From NCBI RefSeq assembly GCF_014205795.1, contig NZ_JACHCN010000002.1, forward strand, positions 310,001 to 374,000: a stretch of DNA of 64,000 nucleotides, written 5' to 3'. Made by a program: the position numbers and the translations under genes. The stretch is from Rhodanobacter sp. MP7CTX1. Lineage in GTDB: Bacteria > Pseudomonadota > Gammaproteobacteria > Xanthomonadales > Rhodanobacteraceae. The notes below the pieces were generated by a model, which worked only from the letters and a program-made list of their open reading frames with translations, ran no database searches and was not told the DNA's origin. Positions 1 through 9,608 of this stretch are shown piece by piece (the first letter of the stretch is position 1; every line of letters starts with the position of its first letter).

Positions 1-1987
1 CTACCAGATGCTGAAGTCACGCGGCAACGGCGTCGCCCAGCGCGGCGAAATGTTCGACTCGGACCACCGCCTATACAGCATCGCGACCTACTCCACCTGC
101 GATCTTGGCCACCACATCTGGGAAATCCACGCCAAGTCCATCCTGCAGGACTACGTGAAAGAACGCGGCGTGGCCCGCGATGCCACGATACGTGTATTCA
201 ACGTACCCATCCTGTACCTGCCCTACTTCACCTTTCCGCTCGACAATGAGCGCGAGAGCGGCTTTCTGACGCCGATCCTCAGCAATACCAGCCGCGCCGG
301 CTTTCGAGTGATGGCGCCGTATTACCTGAATCTGGCACCCAATTATGATGCCACCCTGACACCGAGTGTCTTCACCAGTCGCGGTGAGATGCTGGGCGGC
401 CAATTCCGTTATCTGTTCCCCGGTTACACCGGCCAGCTCGATGCCGAGTTTCTCCCGAACGATCAAACCAACGACAGCGGCACCGCGGCCCAGACCAAGG
501 GCGAAGATCGCTACTTGGTCAAATACATCAGTGCCTCGCACCTGTGGGATACCTGGTACCTGACCACCAACATCAACCATGCTTCGGACCGTAACTACCT
601 GTACGACTTCGGCAGCCTGCTGGACAACAGCGCGATTGGTACGCTGACGTCCAGCGTGTATGCCATTGGCAGCGGCACCTGGTGGAATTCGACGCTCGGT
701 GGCGACGTCTACCAGAACGTAAACCCGTTCCTGCCCGACTCCGTGAACCCTTACAACCGGCTGCCGCGCGCGACGCTGAATTTCAATGTCCCGATATCGC
801 GCTGGCTCGAATTCGGCATGAACAACGAAGCCGTTGCGTTCACCAAAAACGAGTATTCGCTGGTCAACCAGAATGGCGTCACCAGCTATCAGCGCGATTT
901 CGTGGACGGAAATCGTCTCGATCTGTACCCGTTCCTCGCCGCTGATTTCCAGGGTTCGTACTGGTTCGTCAAACCCAAGGTGGCCTATCGCTACACGGCA
1001 TATGACCTCGATAGCAACTATGGCAACTACGGCTACGGCGGATTGCTTGCGTCAGGACAAACCTCGCCATTCACCGAGCAATCGCCCAGCCGCGCATTGC
1101 CCATAACCAGCATCGACAGCGGACTGATCTTCGATCGCAGCACTACGCTGTTCGGCAACAGTTATACGCAGACGCTCGAACCGCGCCTGTATTACCTGTA
1201 CGTGCCGTATCGCAATCAGAACAATTTGCCACTGTTCGACACGAGCCTGATGACGTTCGACTACTGGCAGCTGTTCTCGCCGAATCAGTATTCCGGCGCA
1301 GATCGACAAATGAATGCGAACGACCTCACCGGGGCGCTGACCACTCGCCTGCTCGACGAGAATGGTGTGGAACGGTTGTCGGCCAGCTTCGGCCAGATCA
1401 CCTATTTCACTCCGCAACGAGTGCAGCTGCCGACCGGGCAAAATACCGTGGCGCCATCAACGGATTGGTCAGGCTCGGACTACGTGGCCCAGCTCAACCT
1501 GCAGCTGGCTGACCGGTGGCGCCTGAACACCACCTATCAGTGGAGCCCGAACACCGACCATACCGACATGGCGACTGTGGAGCTGCAGCACCGACTGGGT
1601 ACGGACGGCGTCCTCAATTTTTCCTATCACTATCTTAACGGCCTGTTGAAACAATTCAGTGTTTCGGCGGTCTACCCGTTGTCCGACCGTTGGCGGCTGA
1701 TGGGGTCGTGGACCTACGCCCAGCCGGTCAAGGGACTTGCCACCTCAATCAGCGGCACGGTCGAGGCACTGGTTGGCGTCGAATACGACAACTGTTGCGT
1801 TACGTTGCGGCTGGTCGATCGTAATTACGTGGATCAGACGTTCTACGGTCAGGCCCCGCTCGCCCCTGGCAGCGGTACCAATCTTCGCAATAACGCCATC
1901 ATGTTCGAGGTGGTCTTCAAGGGGATCGGCTCGTCGGGCGGCGAAATCGATCCACTGTTGCGCCGTGATATTCTTGGCTATCAATAA
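1..1987 (+). CDS. lptD: LPS-assembly protein LptD (5' partial)
   Basis: Outer-membrane beta-barrel that with LptE inserts lipopolysaccharide into the outer leaflet. The window opens inside the gene: the frame is already open at base 2, and the first Met (base 8) is internal. About 660 residues are visible, covering the end of the N-terminal jellyroll domain and the whole barrel; family members are usually 750-850 residues. One Cys at visible residue 31 (in YSTCDLG) and the adjacent Cys pair at visible residues 596-597 (in YDNCCVTLRL) match the conserved disulfide cysteines of LptD. Repeated aromatic-rich amphipathic strands fit a barrel. It is followed 36 bp later by surA, the chaperone LptD depends on, a conserved gammaproteobacterial pairing. 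Confidence 0.97.
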   Translation, partial: YQMLKSRGNGVAQRGEMFDSDHRLYSIATYSTCDLGHHIWEIHAKSILQDYVKERGVARDATIRVFNVPILYLPYFTFPLDNERESGFLTPILSNTSRAGFRVMAPYYLNLAPNYDATLTPSVFTSRGEMLGGQFRYLFPGYTGQLDAEFLPNDQTNDSGTAAQTKGEDRYLVKYISASHLWDTWYLTTNINHASDRNYLYDFGSLLDNSAIGTLTSSVYAIGSGTWWNSTLGGDVYQNVNPFLPDSVNPYNRLPRATLNFNVPISRWLEFGMNNEAVAFTKNEYSLVNQNGVTSYQRDFVDGNRLDLYPFLAADFQGSYWFVKPKVAYRYTAYDLDSNYGNYGYGGLLASGQTSPFTEQSPSRALPITSIDSGLIFDRSTTLFGNSYTQTLEPRLYYLYVPYRNQNNLPLFDTSLMTFDYWQLFSPNQYSGADRQMNANDLTGALTTRLLDENGVERLSASFGQITYFTPQRVQLPTGQNTVAPSTDWSGSDYVAQLNLQLADRWRLNTTYQWSPNTDHTDMATVELQHRLGTDGVLNFSYHYLNGLLKQFSVSAVYPLSDRWRLMGSWTYAQPVKGLATSISGTVEALVGVEYDNCCVTLRLVDRNYVDQTFYGQAPLAPGSGTNLRNNAIMFEVVFKGIGSSGGEIDPLLRRDILGYQ

Positions 1988-2023
1988 TTCGCATTCGCCC
2001 CCGGCGATTCAGGCTCCCCACTG

Positions 2024-3367
2024 ATGAAGCAACCCATTGCACTCCTCCTGCTCGCGCTCGCGATCATCCTGCCTGCCCACGCCCAGCTGCTGACACCGGC
2101 CGCCCCTGCAAGCCCCCCGCTGGACCGCATCGACGCTGTCGTCAATGATGACGTGATCCTGCAAAGTGAGCTGGACGACGCCGTGCATTCGGTGCAGCAG
2201 CAATACGCCAACCAGCCTGGGCAATTGCCGCCGATGGACGTGCTGCGCAAGCAGGTGCTGGATCGACTGGTTCTGATGAAGCTGCAGGTTCAGCGGGCGC
2301 AGGATCAAGGCATTCACATCTCCGATGCCGACGTCGACCAGGCTGTCGCTGGCGTAGCCCAGCAAAACAAGCTCACGCCCGAGCAGTTGCGCACCGAAGT
2401 GGAACGCAACGGCAACAGCTTTGCGGCATTCCGCGAGCAGCTGGCCGAGCAGATCACCGTGCAGCGCCTGCATCAGAGCGTGGTGCGTGACTCGGTCTCG
2501 GTCACTGATGGCGAGATCGACAACCTGCTCAGCAGTGCGGCGTACAAGGGTGGCGAAGTGCATCTGTCGCATATCCAGATCAGCACCCCCTCAGGCGCGG
2601 ACGCCGCCGCCATCCAGGCTAGCCAGGCCAAGGCCGAGCAGGCGCTTGCCGCAATCAAGGGCGGCATGGATTTCAACGCGGCGGCCATCCGCTACTCCGA
2701 TGCCAGCGATGCACTGGACGGTGGTGACCTGGGCTGGCGGCGGATGGACGAGATCCCGCCGGCATTTGCCGATACGGTCGGGTCGATGAAGCCCGGTGAC
2801 GTCAGCGCGGCACTGCGCGGCCCGACCGGCTTCCACATCATCAAGCTGATCGGCCAGCGCCAACCCAGTCAGCAGATGGTCACTGAATTCCATGCCCGCC
2901 AGATCATGATCAAGCCGAGCGACCTGGTCAGCCAGGCACAGGCAGAGCAGAAGGCGCAAGAGCTCTACAACCGCATTGTCAACAAACATGTGGACTTTGC
3001 CACCGTGGCGAAGGAAGACTCCAAGGACGACACCACGGCCAATGCCGGTGGCGACATGGGCTGGTTCCAGCAACAGGCCTGGGGCACCACCATCGCCCAG
3101 CAACTGGATCAGCTCAAGGACGGAGAAGTATCGAAACCGTTCCAGAGCGAAGCCGGCTGGCATATCGTGCAGCGACTTGGTACGCGTCAGAGCGACCTCA
3201 CGAACCAGATCGCCCGCGACCAGGCACGTCAAGCGATTGGCAATCGCAAATCCGACCAGGCCTATGACGATTACCTGCGCGAGATGCGTTCCAACGCCTA
3301 CATCAACATCCTGGTACCGGAACTGCGCGATACGGACAGCCAGGCTGACGTTGCCACGTCGCCGTAA
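2024..3367 (+). CDS. surA: Periplasmic chaperone / peptidyl-prolyl isomerase SurA
   Basis: Periplasmic folding factor for outer-membrane proteins, including LptD encoded just upstream. The 447-residue product starts with a typical Sec signal peptide (basic N-terminus, hydrophobic run, PAHA cleavage site near residue 20). A SurA N-terminal domain follows (residues ~25-165, with DRIDAVVNDDVILQSEL), then two parvulin (PpiC) domains beginning near residue 178 (VHLSHIQI) and residue 289 (FHARQIMI), both with the GGDLGW/GGDMGW motif. Length and domain order match the family. Only 36 bp separate it from lptD and pdxA begins 6 bp after its stop, so it is probably co-transcribed. Confidence 0.97.
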   Translation: MKQPIALLLLALAIILPAHAQLLTPAAPASPPLDRIDAVVNDDVILQSELDDAVHSVQQQYANQPGQLPPMDVLRKQVLDRLVLMKLQVQRAQDQGIHISDADVDQAVAGVAQQNKLTPEQLRTEVERNGNSFAAFREQLAEQITVQRLHQSVVRDSVSVTDGEIDNLLSSAAYKGGEVHLSHIQISTPSGADAAAIQASQAKAEQALAAIKGGMDFNAAAIRYSDASDALDGGDLGWRRMDEIPPAFADTVGSMKPGDVSAALRGPTGFHIIKLIGQRQPSQQMVTEFHARQIMIKPSDLVSQAQAEQKAQELYNRIVNKHVDFATVAKEDSKDDTTANAGGDMGWFQQQAWGTTIAQQLDQLKDGEVSKPFQSEAGWHIVQRLGTRQSDLTNQIARDQARQAIGNRKSDQAYDDYLREMRSNAYINILVPELRDTDSQADVATSP

Positions 3368-3373
3368 GCTCGC

Positions 3374-4429
3374 TTGAACCAGACGCCACTCCCGCGGCTC
3401 GCCGTTACGGCTGGTGAACCGGCGGGTATCGGCCCTGAACTGCTGATCAGGCTGGCGGCCACCCCGCTGGCAGCCAGCCTGATTGCGATCACCGATCGCG
3501 GCTTGCTTGAACGCGCTGCGAGTCGTTGCGGTGCGGTCATCGAGTTGATCGATGACGATGGCAGCCCGCAGACTCAGCGCCGCCCAGGCACGCTTCTTCT
3601 GCGGCACGTCCCACTTGCATTCGATGAAATACCCGGTCAGCCCGATCCACGCAATGCACGGCATGTGCTGGCGACCTTGACCGAGGCTGCCGATGGCTGC
3701 ATGACCGGTCAATACGACGCAGTGGTCACTGCGCCGCTGCAAAAATCATCGATCAACGACGCCGGCATCCGCTTCAGCGGACACACCGAGTTCTTCGCCG
3801 AACGCGCGCAAGCCGACGTGGTGATGATGCTGGCCAGCCCGGAACTTCGCGTAGCGCTGGCGACCACGCACCTGCCGCTGGCCGCAGTATCCGCGGCGAT
3901 CACCCACGCCTCGCTGACCCGCACGCTACGCATCGTGCATGCCGAGTTGCGCAGCAAGTTCGGCATTGCCGAGCCACGCATCGCCGTGCTGGGGATCAAC
4001 CCGCATGCGGGCGAAGGCGGTCACCTTGGCCGCGAGGAAATCGACACGGTGATCCCGGTGCTGGAGGCGCTGCGCAAAGACGGCATGCAGCTGCTCGGCC
4101 CATTGCCCGCCGACACGGCGTTCGTGCCGGCACAACGCCCGCACTACGATGCCGTGCTGGCGATGTATCACGACCAGGCGCTGCCGGTGCTGAAAAGCGA
4201 AGCGTTCGACCGTACTGTAAACATTACTCTCGGCCTGCCGTTTATCCGCACCTCGGTCGATCACGGCACCGCGCTGGATCTGGCCGGTACCGGTCGAGCC
4301 GATCCTGCCAGCTTGATCGCCGCCGTCATGATGGCCATCGATTTGATTGCGCGCAGTGCCTCCCTATCCCCTTCCCCCTCGCTCGAAGATGGCCGGGATG
4401 AAAGGCCCATCTCGCGAGAAATTTCATGA
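3374..4429 (+). CDS. pdxA: 4-hydroxythreonine-4-phosphate dehydrogenase
   Basis: Oxidises 4-phosphooxy-threonine in the DXP-dependent pyridoxal phosphate pathway; cytoplasmic, metal-dependent. The start is TTG, 6 bp after the surA stop; no ATG lies near the conserved beginning (RLAVTAGEPAGIGPE). The three metal-binding histidines are visible at residues 166, 211 (INPHAGE) and 266 (YHDQALP), the same numbers as in E. coli PdxA. The C-terminus carries about 20 extra residues rich in Ser/Pro, encoded by a C-rich low-complexity stretch at 4360-4400; this tail is probably dispensable. The stop overlaps the rsmA start (ATGA), implying translational coupling. Confidence 0.96.
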   Translation: MNQTPLPRLAVTAGEPAGIGPELLIRLAATPLAASLIAITDRGLLERAASRCGAVIELIDDDGSPQTQRRPGTLLLRHVPLAFDEIPGQPDPRNARHVLATLTEAADGCMTGQYDAVVTAPLQKSSINDAGIRFSGHTEFFAERAQADVVMMLASPELRVALATTHLPLAAVSAAITHASLTRTLRIVHAELRSKFGIAEPRIAVLGINPHAGEGGHLGREEIDTVIPVLEALRKDGMQLLGPLPADTAFVPAQRPHYDAVLAMYHDQALPVLKSEAFDRTVNITLGLPFIRTSVDHGTALDLAGTGRADPASLIAAVMMAIDLIARSASLSPSPSLEDGRDERPISREIS

Positions 4430-5214
4430 ACGCCCGCCCCAAGAAAAGCTTCGGCCAGCACTTCCTGCACGACCGCCGTTATATCGAGCGCATCGTCAGT
4501 GCGGTCGCCCCAAGGGCCGAAGATTTCGTAGTCGAGATCGGCCCCGGCGAAGGCGCGCTGACGCTGCCGTTGCTGGCGGCGGCCGGCAAGCTCACGGCGA
4601 TCGAACTGGATACCGACCTGATCCCCGGTTTGCAGGCGCGTGCTGCTGCCGCTGGCGAACTGCATATCATTCACGCCGATGTGTTGAAGGTGAATTTCAC
4701 CGCGCTCGCACACAGCCATGGTGTGGAACGTCTGCGCATTGCCGGCAACCTGCCCTACTACATTTCCAGTCCGATCCTGTTTCACTGCGTCGAGCACTCC
4801 GCAGCGATTCAGGACATGCACTTCATGCTGCAGAAGGAAGTGGTCGAGCGGATGGCCGCCGAGCCCGGCAGCAAGGTATATGGACGGCTATCCGTGATGC
4901 TGCAGCTGGCCTGCCGGGTCGAACCGCTGTTCACCGTGCCGCCGGAGGCATTCCGCCCGCCACCGAAAGTGGACTCCGCCGTCGTGAGGCTGCTGCCGCT
5001 GTCGCCGCACGAACGGCACGACGCCAATCCCGAACATGTCTACGCCGTGGTCAAGGCTGCCTTCGCCCAACGGCGCAAGACGCTCAGCAACGCACTCAAG
5101 CAATTACTGGACAGCGATGCGATCCGTCGCGCCGACGTCGACCCCAAGGCGCGCGCCGAAACGCTCGCTCCCAACGATTTCGTACGGCTGGCCAAGATCT
5201 ACAGCAATCTCTGA
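4426..5214 (+). CDS. rsmA: 16S rRNA (adenine(1518)-N(6)/adenine(1519)-N(6))-dimethyltransferase
   Basis: KsgA/RsmA dimethylates two adjacent adenines in the 3' terminal hairpin of 16S rRNA during 30S maturation, using SAM. The 262-residue protein has the family N-terminus KKSFGQHFLHD, the SAM-binding motif I (VVEIGPGEGALTLPLL, about residue 33) and the N6-adenine catalytic motif NLPYYIS (about residue 108). Length matches the family (E. coli 273). It overlaps pdxA by four bases. Loss of rsmA in other bacteria gives kasugamycin resistance (established for the family). Confidence 0.97.
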   Translation: MNARPKKSFGQHFLHDRRYIERIVSAVAPRAEDFVVEIGPGEGALTLPLLAAAGKLTAIELDTDLIPGLQARAAAAGELHIIHADVLKVNFTALAHSHGVERLRIAGNLPYYISSPILFHCVEHSAAIQDMHFMLQKEVVERMAAEPGSKVYGRLSVMLQLACRVEPLFTVPPEAFRPPPKVDSAVVRLLPLSPHERHDANPEHVYAVVKAAFAQRRKTLSNALKQLLDSDAIRRADVDPKARAETLAPNDFVRLAKIYSNL

Positions 5215-5233
5215 CGCGGGCGTGCGCCACGCA

Positions 5234-5293
5234 GGTCACGTTCGTGAAGGTCACGCTCATGACAGTCACGCCAGTGACCACCGTCTTCATGAC
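5234..5293. repeat. Degenerate 15-bp tandem repeat (4 units) between rsmA and apaG
   Basis: Four consecutive 15-bp units (5234-5248, 5249-5263, 5264-5278, 5279-5293) share a GTCACG core at the front and a GTGA/ATGA core near the end. The array begins 20 bp after the rsmA stop and ends 50 bp before apaG. It lies in one open frame as a five-residue pattern (V-T-x-V/M-x), but no gene covers it. Period 15 recurs elsewhere in this window. Confidence 0.8.
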
Positions 5294-5343
5294 AATCGCG
5301 GCGGCTGCGCCCCATTCACGGCGACAGGCCTTACAATCGGGCC

Positions 5344-5727
5344 ATGACTGAAAAATCTTCCTACACGATCGACGTGCAGGTCGAAACCCGTTTCGTCCCC
5401 GATCAATCGAAGCCCGGTGACAATCGCTACGTTTTCGCCTACACCGTCACCCTGCGCAACGCTGGCGACATGCCGGCACGCCTGCTGGCACGCCACTGGA
5501 TGATCACCGACGCCAACGGCAAGGTGGAGGAAGTGCGGGGGGACGGTGTGCTCGGCGAACAGCCATGGATGCGTCCTGGCGACGATTTCGAATACACCTC
5601 CGGCGCCGTATTGGAGACGCCGGTCGGCACCATGGGCGGCAGCTATCAGATGCTGGCCGACGATGGCACCCAGTTCGAGGCGCCGATTCCGACCTTCACC
5701 CTGTCTATCCCGCGAACGCTTCACTGA
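5344..5727 (+). CDS. apaG: ApaG / CorD family protein
   Basis: Small DUF525 (FN3-like fold) cytoplasmic protein of 127 residues, the usual size. It contains the hallmarks YVFAYTVTLRN and RHWMITDANGKVEEVRGDGVLGEQPW, and an SGAVLETPVGTMGGSYQM segment near residues 82-100. Its biochemical role is unsettled; it is linked to metal tolerance and to ApaH by gene neighbourhood. The next gene, apaH, starts 15 bp downstream, the same arrangement as in E. coli. Confidence 0.95.
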   Translation: MTEKSSYTIDVQVETRFVPDQSKPGDNRYVFAYTVTLRNAGDMPARLLARHWMITDANGKVEEVRGDGVLGEQPWMRPGDDFEYTSGAVLETPVGTMGGSYQMLADDGTQFEAPIPTFTLSIPRTLH

Positions 5728-5742
5728 TGGCCCTGCTCTGAG

Positions 5743-6594
5743 ATGGCCACCTATGCGATTGGCGACGTGCAGGGTTGCTACCCCGAACTGCAACGACTGC
5801 TGGAAAAGCTGCGCTTCGATCCGGCGCGGGACCAGCTGTGGTTCTGTGGCGACCTGGTCAACCGCGGCGGGCAGTCGCTGGATACGCTGCGTCTGATCCA
5901 CAGCTTGCGCGAGCAAGCTGTGGTCACGCTCGGCAATCACGACTTGAGCCTGCTGGCGATAGCGCAGCGGCGCCCCGACGCGCAGGCTCGGGTGAATCCC
6001 GAACTGCGCGAAGTCTTGTTCGCCGACGACGCCCCGGTGCTGTTCGAATGGCTGCGCTCGCAAAAGCTGCTGCACCATGACGAGCAACTCAACTGGACGA
6101 TGGTGCATGCGGGGCTCGCACCGTCATGGACACTGCGCCAGGCCCAGCGCGCCGCGCAGGACGTCGAGCGCGAGCTGTCCAGCCCGCGCCACCCGCGGTT
6201 GCTGAGCAATCTGTTCGGCAACCGGCCGGCGCTGTGGACGAGCCGACTGCAGGGGCTGGATCGCCAACGCGCCACCATCAACACGATGACCCGGATGCGC
6301 TATTGCGATGTCAACGGCCGTATCGATTTCGAAGCCAAGGGCATGCCGGGCACACAAAAAGCCGGGCTGTATCCCTGGTTCGAGGTACCGGGCTTGCGTC
6401 GCCGCGACACCCGGGTCGTCTGTGGCCATTGGTCAGCGCTTGGTCGCTTCGCCGGATACGGTGTGCATGCGATCGACACCGGCTGCGTGTGGGGCGGGCA
6501 ACTCACCGCGTTGCGACTGGATAGTGAAGAGCCGCAATACATCACCGTGAACGCCGAGGCGCACCGCAAGCGGCCGCCTGGTGGCGAGGATTGA
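5743..6594 (+). CDS. apaH: Bis(5'-nucleosyl)-tetraphosphatase, symmetrical
   Basis: Hydrolyses Ap4A to two ADP and also acts on Np4-capped RNA in related bacteria. The 283-residue protein shows the metallophosphoesterase signature in order: GDVQGCYPEL (about residue 5), FCGDLVNRGGQSLDTLRLI (about 37) and LGNHDLSLLAIA (about 64), with downstream His motifs (VHAGLAPSW, CGHWSALG). It is the last gene of the lptD-apaH run and is followed by a strong hairpin terminator shared with convergent secA. Confidence 0.97.
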   Translation: MATYAIGDVQGCYPELQRLLEKLRFDPARDQLWFCGDLVNRGGQSLDTLRLIHSLREQAVVTLGNHDLSLLAIAQRRPDAQARVNPELREVLFADDAPVLFEWLRSQKLLHHDEQLNWTMVHAGLAPSWTLRQAQRAAQDVERELSSPRHPRLLSNLFGNRPALWTSRLQGLDRQRATINTMTRMRYCDVNGRIDFEAKGMPGTQKAGLYPWFEVPGLRRRDTRVVCGHWSALGRFAGYGVHAIDTGCVWGGQLTALRLDSEEPQYITVNAEAHRKRPPGGED

Positions 6595-6608
6595 CCCTGT
6601 GACCCAGG

Positions 6609-6634
6609 AAAAACCCCGCCGCAGCGGGGTTTTT
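6609..6634. terminator. Bidirectional rho-independent terminator between apaH and secA
   Basis: Perfect 11-bp stem (6609-6619 with 6624-6634), loop CGCA, with an A5 run on one side and a T5 run on the other. The hairpin therefore works in both directions, ending apaH on the plus strand and secA on the minus strand. Confidence 0.93.
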
Positions 6635-6649
6635 CGTTACTGATGCAGC

Positions 6650-9382
6650 TCAGGCCAGTTGACCATGGCAATGCTTGTACTTCTTCCCCGAACCGCAGGG
6701 GCAAGGATCGTTGCGACCAGCCTTGGGGGCATCGCTCTGCGCCTTGGCTGCGAAGCCAGTCGTGGCACCTGACGGCTCCACGGCAGCCGTGGCAAAGGCG
6801 TCTACCGGCGCACCGCCACCGGTCGCCAGCATCTGCTTCTGCAGGCGTTCCGCCATGCGCTGCTGCTCGGCTTCCATCGCGGCGACTTCCTCTTCGCTGC
6901 GAATGCGGATACGCGCCAGCATCTGCACGACCTCGGTCTTGATCCGCTCGAGCATCTCGGAAAACAGCTTGAACGATTCGCGCTTGAACGCCTGCTTCGG
7001 ATCCTGCTGGGCATAGCCGACCAGATAGATGCCCTGGCGCAGGTAATCCATGTTGGACAGATGATCTTTCCAGGCGTTGTCGACCACCGTCAGCATGATG
7101 TGCTTTTCGAGCTGACGCATGGTTTCGGAGCCGATCTGGGCCTCCTTCGCCTGGAACATCTCGTTCACCGCATTGCGCGCATGCGTGAGGATCGCGCCGG
7201 CATCGATTTCCTGCTGCTGTTCGACCCAGTGCTTGAGCTCCAGCGACATACCAAACTCGCTTTCCAGCTCGCGATCGAGGCCGGCGAGGTCCCACTGTTC
7301 GTCGATGCTCTCCGGCGGCACATGCGCCAGCACCATCGACTGCACCACATCCTCGCGGATATCGGCGACGGTGGCGGAGACATCCTCGCCCTCGAGCAAT
7401 TCGTCACGCTGGCGATAGATCACCTTGCGCTGGTCATTCGCAACGTCATCGAATTCCAGCAAGTGTTTGCGGATATCGAAGTTGTGCTGCTCGACCTTGC
7501 GCTGGGCCTTTTCGATCTGCCGGCTGATCATGCGATCTTCCAGCGCGTCGTCGTCCTTCATGCCGAAGCGCTTCATCCAGCGGACGAGCCCTTCGCCACC
7601 GAAGATGCGCAGCAGGTTGTCTTCCAGCGACAGATAGAAGCGCGAGGAGCCGGGGTCACCCTGACGGCCGGAACGACCGCGCAGCTGGTTGTCGATACGC
7701 CGCGACTCGTGCCGCTCGGTGCCGATGATGTGCAGGCCACCAGCCGCCAGCACCTGTTCGTGCAGTTTTTTCCACTCGGCCTTGACGCGCTGGCGATCCA
7801 TCTCGCTGGCGTCGGCCGGCAGTGCCGCCATGGCCGCGTCCAGGCTGCCGCCAAGCACGATGTCGGTGCCGCGGCCAGCCATGTTGGTGGCGATCGTGAC
7901 CTGACCCGGCGCACCGGCCTGCGCCACGATATGCGCCTCGCGCTCGTGCTGCTTCGCGTTGAGCACTTCGTGCACCACTTTCGCCTTGGTCAGCATGCCC
8001 GACAACAACTCAGACACCTCGATCGAGGTGGTGCCGACCAGCACCGGCTGACCGCGCTTGTGGCAATCCTTGATGTCCTCGATCACCGAGCGGTATTTCG
8101 GATCCTGCGCCAGGAAGATCATGTCCGAGTTGTCCTTGCGGATCATCGGCATGTGGGTGGGGATCACCACCACTTCCAGGCCGTAGATGCTCTGGAACTC
8201 GAACGCTTCGGTGTCGGCCGTGCCGGTCATGCCGGCCAGCTTCTTGTACATGCGGAACAGGTTCTGGAACGTGACCGTCGCCAGCGTCTGGTTCTCGCGC
8301 TGGATCGGCACGCCTTCCTTCGCTTCCACCGCCTGATGCAGGCCATCGGACCAGCGTCGACCCGCCAGCGTACGGCCGGTGAATTCGTCGACGATGATCA
8401 CTTCGCCATCGCGCACGATGTAGTCGACGTCGCGCTGATAGATGCCGTTCGCGCGCAGCGCCGCGTTCAGATGGTGCACCACCGCCAGATTCTTCGAGTC
8501 GTACAGACCGCTGTCCTGCTCGATCACACCTGCTTCGCGCAGCAGCTCGTCGGCGTGCTGCATGCCCTCTTCGGACAAGTGCACCTGCTTCTGCTTCTCG
8601 TCAACCCAGTAGTCGCCAGCACTTTCCTCATCCGGCTGACGGTTCATCCGCGGCACAATCTTGTTCACCGCCAGATACAGCTGCGGCGAGTCTTCGGCCG
8701 GCCCGGAAATGATCAGCGGGGTGCGTGCCTCGTCGATCAGGATCGAGTCGACCTCATCGACAATCGCATAGTGCAGGCCGCGCTGATAGCGCTGCTCCTT
8801 GCTAAGTGCCATGTTGTCGCGCAGGTAATCGAAGCCGAATTCGTTGTTGGTGCCGTAAGTGATGTCGGTGGCATACGCCGCGTGCTTGTCGGCGTGATCC
8901 ATGCCCGGATACACCACACCCACGCTCAGACCGAGAAAGTTGTACAGCTTGCCCATCTGCGCGGAGTCGCGGCGCGCCAGATAGTCGTTCACGGTCACCA
9001 CATGCACGCCCTTGCCGGCCAGCGCATTGAGATACACCGGCAGCGTACCGACCAGGGTCTTGCCTTCGCCGGTGCGCATCTCGGCGATCTTGCCCGAGTG
9101 CAGCACCATGCCACCGATCAGCTGCACGTCGTAGTGGCGCATGCCAAGCGTCCGCTTGGCCGCCTCGCGCACTACCGCAAATGCCTCCGGCAGCAGCTTG
9201 TCCAGCGACTCGCCATCGGCAACCCGCTTCTTGAACTCATCCGTCTTGCCGCGCAAGGCATCGTCGCCCAGCTTCTCGAACTCGGGCTCCAGCGCGTTGA
9301 TGCGTGTAACGGTTCTGGAAAGCTGGCGCAGTACGCGCTCGTTGCGGCTACCGAAAAGGCTCGTCAGGGCACGGTTGAACAT
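6650..9382 (-). CDS. secA: Preprotein translocase ATPase SecA
   Basis: Motor ATPase that drives unfolded preproteins through SecYEG. The start at 9382 gives [18 protein letters not shown], the usual gammaproteobacterial SecA N-terminus; an upstream in-frame start at 9430 adds 16 atypical residues and is not preferred. The protein is 910 residues, as expected. Walker A (RTGEGKTL), Walker B/DEVD-box ([16 protein letters not shown]) and helicase motif ([10 protein letters not shown]) are present. The C-terminus has the Zn-binding SecB/lipid-contact motif [13 protein letters not shown]. It ends the lpxC-M23-secA end of the dcw neighbourhood and converges with apaH. Confidence 0.98.
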   Translation of the reverse strand: MFNRALTSLFGSRNERVLRQLSRTVTRINALEPEFEKLGDDALRGKTDEFKKRVADGESLDKLLPEAFAVVREAAKRTLGMRHYDVQLIGGMVLHSGKIAEMRTGEGKTLVGTLPVYLNALAGKGVHVVTVNDYLARRDSAQMGKLYNFLGLSVGVVYPGMDHADKHAAYATDITYGTNNEFGFDYLRDNMALSKEQRYQRGLHYAIVDEVDSILIDEARTPLIISGPAEDSPQLYLAVNKIVPRMNRQPDEESAGDYWVDEKQKQVHLSEEGMQHADELLREAGVIEQDSGLYDSKNLAVVHHLNAALRANGIYQRDVDYIVRDGEVIIVDEFTGRTLAGRRWSDGLHQAVEAKEGVPIQRENQTLATVTFQNLFRMYKKLAGMTGTADTEAFEFQSIYGLEVVVIPTHMPMIRKDNSDMIFLAQDPKYRSVIEDIKDCHKRGQPVLVGTTSIEVSELLSGMLTKAKVVHEVLNAKQHEREAHIVAQAGAPGQVTIATNMAGRGTDIVLGGSLDAAMAALPADASEMDRQRVKAEWKKLHEQVLAAGGLHIIGTERHESRRIDNQLRGRSGRQGDPGSSRFYLSLEDNLLRIFGGEGLVRWMKRFGMKDDDALEDRMISRQIEKAQRKVEQHNFDIRKHLLEFDDVANDQRKVIYRQRDELLEGEDVSATVADIREDVVQSMVLAHVPPESIDEQWDLAGLDRELESEFGMSLELKHWVEQQQEIDAGAILTHARNAVNEMFQAKEAQIGSETMRQLEKHIMLTVVDNAWKDHLSNMDYLRQGIYLVGYAQQDPKQAFKRESFKLFSEMLERIKTEVVQMLARIRIRSEEEVAAMEAEQQRMAERLQKQMLATGGGAPVDAFATAAVEPSGATTGFAAKAQSDAPKAGRNDPCPCGSGKKYKHCHGQLA

Positions 9383-9455
9383 CGATCTTCCGGATTGGGT
9401 AACAGAATGTCCGCAACAGGCGCGGACCAATCAGGCATATTACTACATGCCCACA

Positions 9456-9530
9456 AAAGCACGGCCCGCAAAACCACGGCCCGCAAAGCACGGTTCATAA
9501 AGGCAGGGCTCATCAAAGCACGCCCATCAG
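9456..9530. repeat. Degenerate 15-bp tandem repeat (5 units) upstream of secA
   Basis: Five 15-bp units (9456-9470, 9471-9485, 9486-9500, 9501-9515, 9516-9530) with consensus close to AAGCACGGCCCGCA. The first two differ at one base; later units are more diverged. The array lies in the 226-bp gap between the M23 peptidase stop and the secA start, so it would sit in the secA leader if transcription reads through. Confidence 0.85.
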
Positions 9531-9608
9531 TGCGTGCCGATTCCGTGAACCGGGATGGCGTCGGCAACCAGCGGATTCAAGGGGCTGGCCGCCGCAAGGC
9601 CGGTCGTT

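Noticed and set aside
5234..5293. Possible CRISPR-like array from the short repeats
   Set aside because: Units are contiguous 15-mers without spacers and no cas gene is present; the same holds for 9456-9530 and 60528-60587.
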